Of a stretch of 64,000 bases of DNA, positions 23,515 to 35,700 are shown piece after piece. A program made the position numbers and the translations under genes. The DNA comes from Ophthalmolycus amberensis (Eukaryota; Chordata; Actinopteri; Perciformes; Zoarcidae), in NCBI GenBank assembly GCA_024529925.1, contig JAFEUB010000068.1, positions 326,001 to 390,000 on the forward strand. Reading direction: 5' to 3'. The notes under the pieces are model-generated. The model was not told the origin of the DNA and ran no database searches. It worked only from the letters and a program-made list of their open reading frames with translations. Every line of letters begins with the position of its first letter. The first letter of the stretch is position 1.

Positions 23515-26500
23515 GATATGAGCATCAATCAGTGAATATTTCCTAGGTGGAGGGATCCACGCATAATTTGCTTGTAACCATTTTTATTTCTGTTCTAAAT
23601 CTGGATATTTTAACATGGGGGTCTATATCATGATTTTTTGTGACTTTGGTCGACATACTATTACTTTTTTAGTTGTACTATGACTTTTGTATGCCTTTGT
23701 TCGGTATACTATACTGACTTTTTAGCTACTTATTTTATTATAATATACTATATTACACACCTACACTGCGATAACCAGATCCAAATAGACCGGTAGCCAC
23801 AACTCTTTTTGTTGGAGCCATATCAAGCACACTTTGAGGTGCGCAAGGCTGTCCTCTCTTAGCAGATACACGTGCCTAACTGCTATGTAATACAGCCAAA
23901 AGAAAATGAGGTCGTGCACATGCTGTGTGATTGTTCAGGACTTAATCAAAGGTTTTCTTTTTGGCTTTTCCTTCATCTCTCGCTCTCGCTCTCGCTCTCG
24001 CTCTCGCTCTCAGAGCCCGGTAGTCTAGCAGTCCAACACACAAAACCACGATTGCCTTCTCAGTCTATTAAAGGACACACAGGGATGCTGTTTGAGATTA
24101 AGTCACAGACCTGCGGTTATTATTGTCCCTTTTATTAAATGTAACAATAATCTCTTCCTAACCATTTACACATCTTTGCAACCATTGCCATCGAAGTAAT
24201 CCAGCATTTTGCAGAAACCAGTGTCAACTTTCTTTCCACAGGACAATACAAATATTTCCCGTGCCTTTCAAAGTGAGTTCATAAAACCTAACGTTTCATT
24301 GTGTGGGTGTGTATGTGGTTGTTTATACAGTATGTGTGTTAAGGATGTATTTTTTTCTGATTGCTTTGATGGGATGCGGTTATCCAACAGCAAACATCCC
24401 CAATGTGTGTTTGTTAATGTGTTCAAGAGGGATGGTTGTGATGGTTTTGGTTTGTTAATCTTATTCTATATACATTATGCAGTTTGTTTGGATTGCATTT
24501 TTTTCTAGAATGTACTTTTTGTTGTTGACAAATTCAAAAAACAAGTGGTGCTTTTGGTTGTAGACTTTGTGTATTCATCTCAAGAAACATTTAATCGCAA
24601 TGAAAAGAAAAAGACAATCGTTGCAGGAGCATGAAGAGATTGTGTTATTATATGCATCGTCCTCCATGGTCTCTCTTTTTAGGTTAGTCATGTAATCGGA
24701 TCTGCTTTGTATTTGATGCTATGGGAAACAGCAAGAGATATGAGAGAAACAGGAACATGTATGGACCCGATGTTTACATCTACTGTAGTTCCTGTACATA
24801 AGCAGAAGTTGTGTCTTTTTACATTTAAAAGCATTGAGCAGACAGTACTGATCAGTTAAACTGAGATAACGTCTAATCTGTATTGTATTGTGACCAATAA
24901 GAGGGGCTGGTTTGGGACGATTTCTAAAAGGATTTCTTACCCTAAAGGGGAGATGGCATCAGTGTGTTTCCCTCCTCCAGACCCTGGCCTGAAGACTTAC
25001 ATGTCAGTTCTCAAATGACCAGGGTGGATGAAATGACAGACCAGCTGCTGAAGACCAGTGAACGTGATGAGCATGTGAAGACACATGCGCATCACTGGGA
25101 TAGGAGACTAATGAAATTAAAGAGATGTTTTTCAGGTTAGAGGACTAGAGAGGACAATGGAGTAAATCCTGAAAACTAAAGGAGTAGACTGGTCATGACA
25201 TTTTATCATAGCTCTCTGGTCTATAAAGAGGATGTTGTCTGACCTTTACTAATGGCAAAATAAAAAAACCTGAGTAATAGAGTTAAAGCTGAATCATAAC
25301 AGTGCATTGCCCTTGCTCAAGGACGATTTTCAAATAGGCTAGCATGCTAACATATAGTTCTACATATCTAGTTAGCAAAATAACATTCAGGTAACTTTAT
25401 ATTGCACTTCTTAACATTCTGCATCTCACAGTAAATACTTGCTGTCAGATTAATAACAACAATATCGACTTACCCTCCAGAGCGAGGACTTATTTAGCTA
25501 ACGTTACAATTTCAAAAGAAAACAAATAAAAAAATCTGGTATTTTTTCCTGTTCGGTTATTATCTTTATGATTTAGAGTTATATTCAAACCCTAACCTCG
25601 ACTGTTCCGGGAAAATATTTTTTTAATGTGGTGTGACATTTGCTTTTCTGCGAAACCATCTGCAATGATATACCAATTAGCTAAAGAGCTGCTATAATTA
25701 GAGCAACAGTATCCTCTGCTTTGAAACACGATTGCATGTTGATTGCATCCACCCGTTATAGATTGAGAATGAAGTGAGAGCACGGCCCCTTTCCTCCACT
25801 GAACTGGCAGCTTTAAGACTTTTTGTTTTAACAAGAGATCACAATATATTTCATCTAGCAGTATGTTTTGCTGCCCAGGCATTTCATCACCAACCAATCA
25901 ACCAATCAATCAAAGAGCTTTACCACTTGATCCATTACTGAAAAAAACCAAACCAATCCTCAGTTAACTTATCTTACTTATCTGAAAACTGGAGAATGGT
26001 CGTTTGGTCTTTTTTTCCCTTAAGAGTTAAACATTGAACAATGGTGGATAAGCCAGATATCAGTGATATCTTCTCAAGCGGAATATGATTGAACAAAAGG
26101 GAGGAGCCTAATATTCACCCAACAGAGTGAGTACCAGGCTCAGCCTCAAGTAGGCGATGTATGTTGAAGTCATTTAACATAGCTGGTTGCTTAGCTCCAA
26201 GCACAAGTGTAATCCTTGTGTCAAATTGTTGCAACATAACTGTTAAAGGGTAACTTGGTCACATGAGAGAATTTGCACAAAAGCAGTTTTTATTAATAGT
26301 TCTATTTGACCTCTGCATTTAGCCCATCATGAGCATTATGGGCTGCTGTAATACTAAATCTCATGAAAAATGTTCAGTCTCATGGCTCTGAATGGTTGGA
26401 CAGGGTGCAAGGAATATTAACTATTTTACAGACAACACTATTAAATCATGTGGAAACTTTAATTCTCAACAAACCAAAGTGCAGTTTCATTAACAGGAGG

Positions 26501-26845
26501 ATGACGCACCTTCCATGGCTTCTCTAATCACCAATACAAAGCATTTAATGTGTATTATGTACTTCGTGTCATTGTTTTTTTGTTATTTTGTTAAGCCATT
26601 GTGTTCCAATTTACTCCCGGTGTTTTTTGAGAAGCTCACCCGCCATTAAGTTATTTGGATGCCTGGGAAAACAATTTATACATTTTTGGTCGGCTCACAA
26701 GTTGCATGAGCCACTAAGATCCTTTCAAGACCCCAAAGAAACAGTGATTTAGTTTCAGCCTTTATTCCGACAGAACATCACCCCATGGGTTTTCCATTAA
26801 TTGACTACAAAGAGAGACCTTGCCAAGTGGCAAGAGTGAACAGTT
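23515..26845. other. no gene recognised
   Basis: Non-coding. A (CTCGCT)n simple repeat lies at about 23975-24010. The longest frames here (about 90-100 codons) lack family resemblance or splice support. Confidence 0.5.
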
Positions 26846-27375
26846 CAGTAGTGGTGTATAGTAACGAAGTAGAAATACTTCGTTACTGTACTTAAGTCGT
26901 TTTTTTGGATATCTGTACTTTACTTTACTACTTAACGTTATGTTTCTATTGACTTTTACTTCACTACATTTTGCAAAGAAAACTGATACTTTTACTCCGA
27001 TACATTTCCCCTGAAACCTTCGTTACTCGCTACAAAATCAAATCTATCTTTAGAAAAAAAATGAATCATGAGACCAGCGTCGGGGACTGTGGTGGAACAG
27101 AGACTGCAAGCAAGCAGGTTTGGTGAATCAGTGGTCCTAGCTTGCAAGTTAAATCATTGGTTAATCACGTAAATGCACAATTGCAAACAAGTGCTCTGAA
27201 AGCCGCGGTGTTTTGATTCCCAGTGATGCCCAGGATGCTATATGCTATAGCTAGCGGGCGACTACATGAGTAGAATTCCACTCTACGATGACTGATTTCA
27301 TGATGGAAGCAGAAATGGAAGCACCTGCTACTCCCGAAACAAACGACGGTGGTGACGAAGACCAACACCAGTGGA
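26846..27375 (+). mobile_element. 5' fragment of a hAT transposon
   Basis: Begins CAGTAGTGGTGTATAGTAACG followed by the AAATACTTCGTTACTGTACTTAAGT block typical of the terminal region of a fish hAT family. About 450 bp downstream, 27303-27390 reads MEAEMEAPATPETNDGGDED, which resembles the start of a fish hAT transposase. No 3' terminal repeat follows, so the copy is truncated. Family assignment is from memory. Confidence 0.45.
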
Positions 27376-29777
27376 TCGCAAGCGAGTTAGTGAGCTGAGG
27401 AAGTGTTGACAGTTGTGCAGCACTAGTTGGCTAACGTTAGCTATAGCTAGCCACCATACCATAGGATTGACGGGAGTCGAGAGGGCGCAGCGTTAGCATT
27501 AGCGTTAGCATTAGGGAAATCCTTCCCAGCTGTGCGCAAGCTGTCTGTTTCTCAAAACACTGACCTGATGCATCAAGTGGATATTTTTTGCTGAACACAA
27601 TATTATGCATTTGCCCTCTACATCCTCTAGTTAATAACATCGCTAACTTGAGATAAAATACACTTGTTTTTCTTCTAGAACTCACAACGCATAGCAATCA
27701 GCTTAGATTAAAAAAAAAGTGTTAATATACAAATCATGATGATGAGGACTGTACAGTATACAAGAGTAAATACAGGGTGAAATTACAATCACGCAAAAAA
27801 AGATGGATGCATTGTGCAGTTTGTTCTGTGCAATCAGTCTTTGGAAAATGACATTCATACAGTTTTATTTGGATAGAAGTTAGAATCATAGGTTGAAGTT
27901 GTGTATACTTAGAGCCAACATCACCACTCCATGAGGTATTGGAACAGTGTCAAGAGTATACACCCATTTTACAATGACCAGCAAATAAACGCTGACAGTG
28001 GAGTGAGACCAGATTCCAGTGATTTTGTGAGCAACAGTATGGTAGAGAAAGGGGTTCTTACTATCCCTTGTTAACAGGAATCTCTTTGCACAACAAAACT
28101 CATAAGGCTCAGAAAAAACACAAAAACAATCATTGAACAGTCAAATTTGCACTGTTGTGAAACTATACGTATATTCTCAGGAATTTAGCTGCAAACACTT
28201 TCACCACCACAGAGGAAATAATGATCCCACTGTAAACTACAGCTTTGCATAAAGTATATAACAGGAAAAAAAAATAAAAAATACAGCTCAAACTCACTGA
28301 CAAACTGAAAGGCACATCTCTCACGAAGGATACGTTTGGCGTTCTTTATCTCCACGCAGTTGTAGAAAACTGCTACATTCAATCATTCATCATGCGAGTA
28401 AATTGCAGGTGAAGGGAATGGGCTGATGATAAATGCTGGGAGATCAAGTTCTGCAGTTTTGTTTCTCCCTGCTGCTAGTCACAACAAAACAGCCAATTTA
28501 AAATTATTTAAATAGTGTTTGTGCGACTTCTGTCTCAGTGCTTTTGGTTGCCGTTTTCAGATTTTTGATATTCCTTGCATAGCAAAGCCACCAGCCATGC
28601 ACTGCGACACAACTCAGCAGCAGTCAGACAGGTTGGGACACTTTAGTCACCAGTACCTGGGTGGCTTACAAACAAAGAGTCTGAAACTTGATGGTGTCTA
28701 CGGAGCAGTATTTGAGCAATGGAGGTAAACGTTGCTCTGAAAATGCACATGTAACTATGAATCTTCACATCTTTGATATGTTCACAAAACTATGATACTC
28801 TCTTTGCACACAGATTCATTTTTCTAAAAAATTTGAAAAATATATCTTCAGGAGTGTGGACTGAATACGCAAGCTAAGAAGTTTGGTAATCAGAAAACAG
28901 CAAAGTCTTTCTAAAACAAAATCAAATTGGTGTATGCGCAATTGTTTTATGTGAAGGGAGAATTGATGATCAATATTAACAAATATGCAAAGAAGAGTCA
29001 CAGTGAAATAGAGCCTAAGGCAGCAGATCAACTATATAAAGGAAAAGAACAGATCACATTAAAATAAACTGTTAAATATAGAAATGTCTTTCTCAAATGC
29101 GCCACAGAAACACGCAGAGAGTGCAGGCGTTCGGAGTTTCACACTGAGAGAGGTGTACAGCACCGTGAGACACATTTCCTGCCGGCCTAGGTGATTTTTC
29201 AGTAAAGGAAAAATCAGATGCCTTGATGGTTCCTGTTTTTGCAGAGAGTATGCGAAACATGTCTTTTGTGTTGACACAGCACAGTTGTCTTTGGGAACTG
29301 ATTTCAGGTCTGTCAAAAATCAAATCTCAATTTGTCAAAATGTGGAAAAAATGTATTTGTATAAATCTGTACAAATGCAAAAGTCTGTTTTTAGGGAGGG
29401 GTATCTAATGGATAAGAGGTTAAAGTTGTATTCTTGAGAACATTCTGTTTAATCCTTTTTTATCCAAATGCAAAATCATTTTTTAATGGCTTGGCGGATG
29501 AACTTTGTGTGCATCCATTTCAGTGATGTATGATGATAATGATATATATCTATATATATATTCTCTGTAGAAGGCAATGAGGCAACTGATGAAGTAGGGT
29601 GCGAGTAGCTCAGATCACACTCCGCTAATTTAAATATTATCGCTACAAATTCACTGTGATACTGCCAATTTCAAGCCTTTGCCATTGTTCCCCCTCTGTG
29701 AACGCCTGCTTAGCAGACGATCAAACATGTTCGCCTCCAGCCAGTACACCATCTTCTCTCCCTCCTCGTAAGCCTCT
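27376..29777. other. probable slc5a7-like 3' UTR plus unannotated sequence
   Basis: Downstream of the slc5a7-like stop codon at 29778. No second gene is seen. A minus-strand AATAAA candidate lies near 27865, but the transcript end cannot be fixed. Confidence 0.35.
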
Positions 29778-32700
29778 TCAGCAGCTGGTGGTTTCCAGGA
29801 GCTGCTTGGCCGCTGAGGCTTCTTCGCTACCAGAGTTGGTCTTCTCGTCGACCACTGCTCTGGCTGTTGGTTTCTCCTTGCGTTTGATCTTGAACACATC
29901 CCACCTCTCAGGCAATAGACCCTTGTTGAAAATGATCGACGTCAGCCAGGAGACGAGCAGGATAGACAAGAGCGAGGTGACCATGATAGTGGTGCGGAAG
30001 GGGAAATACTGGGTTAGCTTTCCCTCGTCATCCATACGGCAGCCAGGGAACTGGATGGCAGGCGGGAGGCCAATGAGGGGCTCGCCGCTCAGTAACCTCA
30101 GGATGATTCCCATCAGGTAGCCCAGGGTAGCTCCATAGCCGTTGGACACTTTGAAGAAGAGGACGCAGACCAGCTGAGGGAACATGATGGTGTAGGACAT
30201 GTCCACCCCCACAAGCCAGAAGACCAGGACACTGCTGTCCAGAAAGGTGAGGGCAGTGCCAATCAGACCCACCACCACCACTGAGATACGGATCACCCAC
30301 TGCATCTCACAGTCTGACGCCTGCAGGAGCGGAGAGAATGACAAGAAGAAACACAAAGAGAGTTAAGTTGCACCTTGTTATAGTAACGATCATTTGGTCT
30401 TGAGACCTTCTGGGTGTGGCTGTGTCACAGCGGGTTGTCACTTAACAGTAGATCGGCAGTTCGATCTTCGGCTCCTCCAGTCATTGTGTCGACGTGTCCT
30501 CCATTGGTAAGATACTGAACCCCAAATTGCTCCCGAAAGTGTGCCAGCAGTATGTGTGAGTGTGTGAATGGGTATTAGGTTGAATCTTAAAGAGCACCTT
30601 GTATGGCATATCTCATACTCTGTGTACATCACTGTATGAACGTGTGTGTGAATGAGTAAATGTTGACATGTAGTGTAAAGCGCTTTGAGTGGTCGGAAGA
30701 CTAGAAAGGCCCTTTATAACTGCAAGTCCATTTACCAAGAGATCCGCTCACAAAGACACAGTACCAAAGTTACAGCACTACAAGAACATTCGTTGGGGGC
30801 GGAATAATGAAATCGATTGTTGTAATAGAGCAAACATACGCAAGACTCTGTGTAAAACAGTGAACATACTGTACAGACTTTACAGTACAGTTATTGTAAA
30901 GTCAATAACTTGTGTTGCTGCCTCCAGCTTGTGTTGTGAGTCCAGTCTCTGTGGAATTCACATGATTTGATGGTTAATCAACCTTTAAATTACATATTCA
31001 AATGCATCAAATTAAAGATTTTTAAATGTTGTTCGGTCCGTGACTATGATAGGATCAGATTACAAGGAATAACATTAACATTTTGTTACACAGTTTGGAG
31101 CCTTCAAACTTTAAACCCTCTTTTCTCAACAGTAGTATTCAGTATTTGGTTACAGATATGCACAACGTTTATATTTTTCTCCAAGATTCTCACCTGCTTC
31201 CTGAGGATGTTCTTGTATACATTTGAGGAAAACAATGAGGCGGAGGACAGAAGAGCTGAGTCCATGGAAGACATGACAGCAGCAGCTACAGCTCCAATGC
31301 CGATGATGGAGATGTAGGGCGGTGTAAGGAACTGCAGGGCGATGGGGAGGATTGAGCCTGCCTGGTTGCGCTCATATGGGGTGGGTAATCCATAACTGGT
31401 TGAGTTCCAGTCTGGGAGGAAGGATAGATGAATTCTTGGATTAAGATCAAAGTATTGCGTTATATCTAAGAAACAGATCTTAATTCAAAATGATGAAAAG
31501 AAATGTATAAATTCTGATTCATTTAAATGAAAACGACACCATAATCATCGGGCGGATGACACATGAGATTTCATATCTTGCAGAGTGAAAAAAAAAATAA
31601 GCGAAAGAACACAAACCACTGTCTAGGGGCTTCAACGTTTTTCAGGCCAAGGACCCCCAAACTGATAGAGAGATGGAGCAGGGACCCCTGACTATATATT
31701 GTATGCAATTGTGTTTTATATTAAACTGGGCCTAGTACCGTGTATAAACATACCGTACTTTCCGGACTATAGAGCGCACCGGTATATAGGCCGCACCAGC
31801 TGATTTTTAACAGAATAAAGAATTTGTACACAGATAAGCCGCACTGGTCTATAGGCCGCAGGTGTCCCCGTTGAACAGCAAGATGCTTTTAACAGTACCG
31901 TACTAAAGTTGTCTTCTTCTATGAACATCATAACATGTCGCTAGCTTCTAAGCTAATTTTAACATTACAGCCAATGGGGAAATGCTAACCGCGATTAGCA
32001 TTAGCGAATATATAATATATCTTTGTACATCTTTTCATGCAGACATACTTGCATTACAGACTAAGGTCTCTCACGGCTACCAAACGAAAAGCAATGAGGC
32101 AATACCAGTAACTGTTGTTGCTCATAGCTCTGAATAGCTGTTGTTGCCAAGCCAGTTAGCCGTAAATGCTATTCAGAGCTATGAGCAGAGAAGATCAGCT
32201 TTTTCTCAAGTCTGCCAGTGGATCCTAACAGCTCGGAACAGTGTGACAGAATCCACCATCACCAACTGGTTCTGAAAGTCTGGGATACTATGAGATTAAG
32301 GGGACAGCGTAATGAGGACGACAACGCAAGCTCAGGGGCGGATTTGCCCCGGTTCATGATGTGGTGTGTTCAAGGACCCAAATGCAGACTCGTTTTTTCC
32401 AGTTTTCTTTTTTTTACAGTTTTTTTTTACAGTTCTACAAAACTTGTTCTACAAAACTTGTTCAAGAGTTTTTGTGTGTGCGTGTTTTTGAGTGAGAGAA
32501 ATAAATGTTTTGTAGAACAAGTTTTGTAGAACTGGAAAAAAAAAACTGGAAAAAAAAAAATTTGGAAAAAACGAGCCTGCATTTGGGTCCTTGAACGCAC
32601 CACATCATGAACCGGGGCAAATCCGCCCCTGAGCTTGCGTTGTCGTCCTCATTACGCTGTCTCCTTAATCTCGTACTATCCCAGACTTTCAGAACCCGTT

Positions 32701-35700
32701 GGTGAAGGTGGATTCTGTCACACTGTTCCGAGCTGTTAGGATCCACTGGCAGACTTGAGAAAAAGCTGATCTTCTCTGCTCATAGCTCTGAATAGCATTT
32801 ACGGCTAACTGGCTTGCTGCTGTTAGACCTGAACCAGAAGTTGCGGTTGTTGTTGTGGCGGAGAAAAGCTGCGGAAAAATCCGTATATAAAGCGCACCGG
32901 ACTATAAGCCGACGCCTCAAAGCGTGGGGTAAAAAGTAGCGGCTTATAGTCCGAAAAGTACGGTACCTCTTTATTGTGCATTCAATACTAAGCTATTCAA
33001 ATAATACACAGGTTCATATATTCATGTTTTTATTTTAAACATGTGCAAGATACAGTGAGCAGGGTGGCCGAGCCGTGGGAAAATGTCCAATTTCACTTAA
33101 TGAGTCGAAACAAATATTATTTAGTTGTTGCAAATAATTTGCCATTGTTGAGCGTCTGAGCTGCAATATAGTGGGTGGCTAAGTAATAAATACTCTCCCA
33201 TGGGTGGCAGTAGGTAGCGCAGTAATGACCGTGTTAATTTAGGACAGTAATATGAAATGACGCGCGGGAGATGTTGCGGTGACAAGACGAATGGAGAAAT
33301 ATTTGAAAAGGAAAAATGTAGACTGAACTGGGGCCTGGACAAAATAACCCAGATGAAGCGCCTATAATGATCAACACATTTAGAGACTTGTCATTCAGTG
33401 GCGGCTGGTCAATAGAGGGCCATGGGGCATGGCCCCACCATGAGCCACACACAAAAAAATAAATAATAATAATTATAATAATCATAAATAATACAAATTG
33501 TCAATATTTGTGTTTTTGAAGGATAGAATGTACCCAGTAATGTGTGTAAAATATGATATCTGCGCAAAATATATGCTTTTCCTGCTCGTCCTCTCCGCCT
33601 GTGTGCTCGTGCTCTCTGCCTGTGTGCACGACACTCTGAGAACGCGCAGCTAGGGGGGCCTAATCGTTTTGGCCCAAAAGAGACAGGTCTATGAAGCAGT
33701 TTTGCCAATTGCTGATTCAAGATATAAATGAGTGACATACAATTTAGCCAATCAGCGCCCTCAAATAGATTCAGCTTGGGGCCAGAACGATCAGGCCCCC
33801 CTAGCTGCGCGTTCTCGTCAGGAGAAGTCTCTACAGGCGCTCGCGCCAGCGCGAGCACTCCAAGACCCGTTTGAGAGGAGAACTTTGGCGGAGATTCTGC
33901 AGCCAAAGAGCTGATATCAGATCAGCCTGACCTCACAATCAGACAGCAGACTCGTGGGAAAGGGAAGCAGTACATGCGAAGCTTCTGTACTAGCTGTACA
34001 CCAGACAGGTTTGGCTATCTGGATTGATGTCATGCTAATCATTTATTTAGCTTTTTAAAACAACGGGGACAGATCCAGCACGGACAGTTACAGGAGTGAG
34101 GGATGAGGAGGTAAGGAAACATGAGAACACCAGGACACATATGGAGAACTCTGTCAAGCTACATATTAGACAAAGTGAACATCTTTTCTTCTACATAGCT
34201 GTCCTCAGTCTCATCTGCTTAACTTGGTCATGGAGGCATCAACATGTAATAGAGATGGTAAATTAACGTGCAGGGCCGAGATCCTTCTTGTGGCACTGGC
34301 ACCTCTGCGTCACTCAGCGTCAGTCTGTGTCACTCAGCGTCAGTCTGGCACTCAGCGGCAGTCTGTGTCAGTTCAGCGGAAAGATTCAGCTGTGGCAGGC
34401 GAGCATAGTTCGGCAACCGTCAAGAAGCTGCGGAGCTGAGGGGGCGGAGCCACATTTCCTGAGACATTTCCTGAGAACAACCATTTTTGTTACGACAGAT
34501 CAGCTTCCATAAATCAGTTTTATGATTTTAGTTGAGTCACCGGAGCCCCCTGTTCTCTGTATGCATCCTTAGAGTAAGTACGTTGTACTTTTTTGTTTCT
34601 CATTCATTTTATTTAAGTATGATTTTGCTGGTTTTGCAACAAAATGGAACATAATACACTCTTTCCAAATTATTACTTTTATAGTCATTTACAACAATCG
34701 GCTAAAATAATGAAAATAAATCATCCGTTTTATTATCATTTAAAAGTATATATATATATATATAAAAAATTTAAATTTAAATTAAAACCCATAAAATGTC
34801 CAATCCAAAAATACATGTTTGAAAATATCTTCACTCTTCCTCTGCTTATATGTATATGTATGTCAGTAGGTGCCACAAGCTGCCAGAGAGTGACGCAGAG
34901 TGACGCAGAGTGACCTCAACATGTATTCTTTTTGCACTTTGTCCAATATCCCTTCTATCCTGTTTATTAAATGGTGACTCTATTTGGCCCTCAACGTAGT
35001 CACAATGTTTAGTTTTGGCCCTCTCTGTGGTGAGTTTGACACCCCTGCATATATGCTGTATTATGCTAAAAGGTGTCATTTTGTAACGTTTTTGGTTGTT
35101 GGTGTGCCGCGGGATCTTTTTAATGTAAAAAATGTGCCTCAGCTCAGAAAAGGTTGAAAAACACTGGTCTAATCAACCAAAAATTTCGCGGACCCCCTGT
35201 TGAACATACATCCCCTACATCAATGGAGCTGAAGTGGAGCAACTGAACAATTTTAAGTTCCTGGGAATTAGCATCACAAACAACCTGACATTGTCATCAC
35301 ACATCTCCATCATGAAAGGCTGTATTTCTTAAAGAAACTTATGATGGCAAAGCTCCAGTGCCAAGTTCTTGTCAACTTTTACACAGGAGCAATAGAAAGC
35401 ATCCTGACTGGACAAACTGGCATGGATGTGCACGGCCCAGGACAGAAGGGCTCTAGAGCGGGTGATTAAAACCGTCTGAAACATCATTGGTACCCATCTC
35501 CGAGCATCATTGTTATTGGTGACAAGAGGTGCCTGCGAAAAGCCCAAAGGATATTAAAAGACATGACCCACACCAGCCACAGCCTGTTCACCCTGCTACT
35601 ATCTGGTAAAAGATACAGAAATATAAGCTACTTTACCGCCAGATTTCAGAGCAGCTTCTTTCCTCTTTTTTTTTACGTAGCAAAACCCAACTACAACTGC

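Noticed and set aside
29656..30120. 154-codon plus-strand frame
   Set aside because: Antisense of the last slc5a7-like exon and its 3' UTR.
32218..32746. Two related frames beginning MDPNSSEQCDR on opposite strands
   Set aside because: They are the two arms of one palindrome. No domain, so treated as non-coding parts of the MITE.
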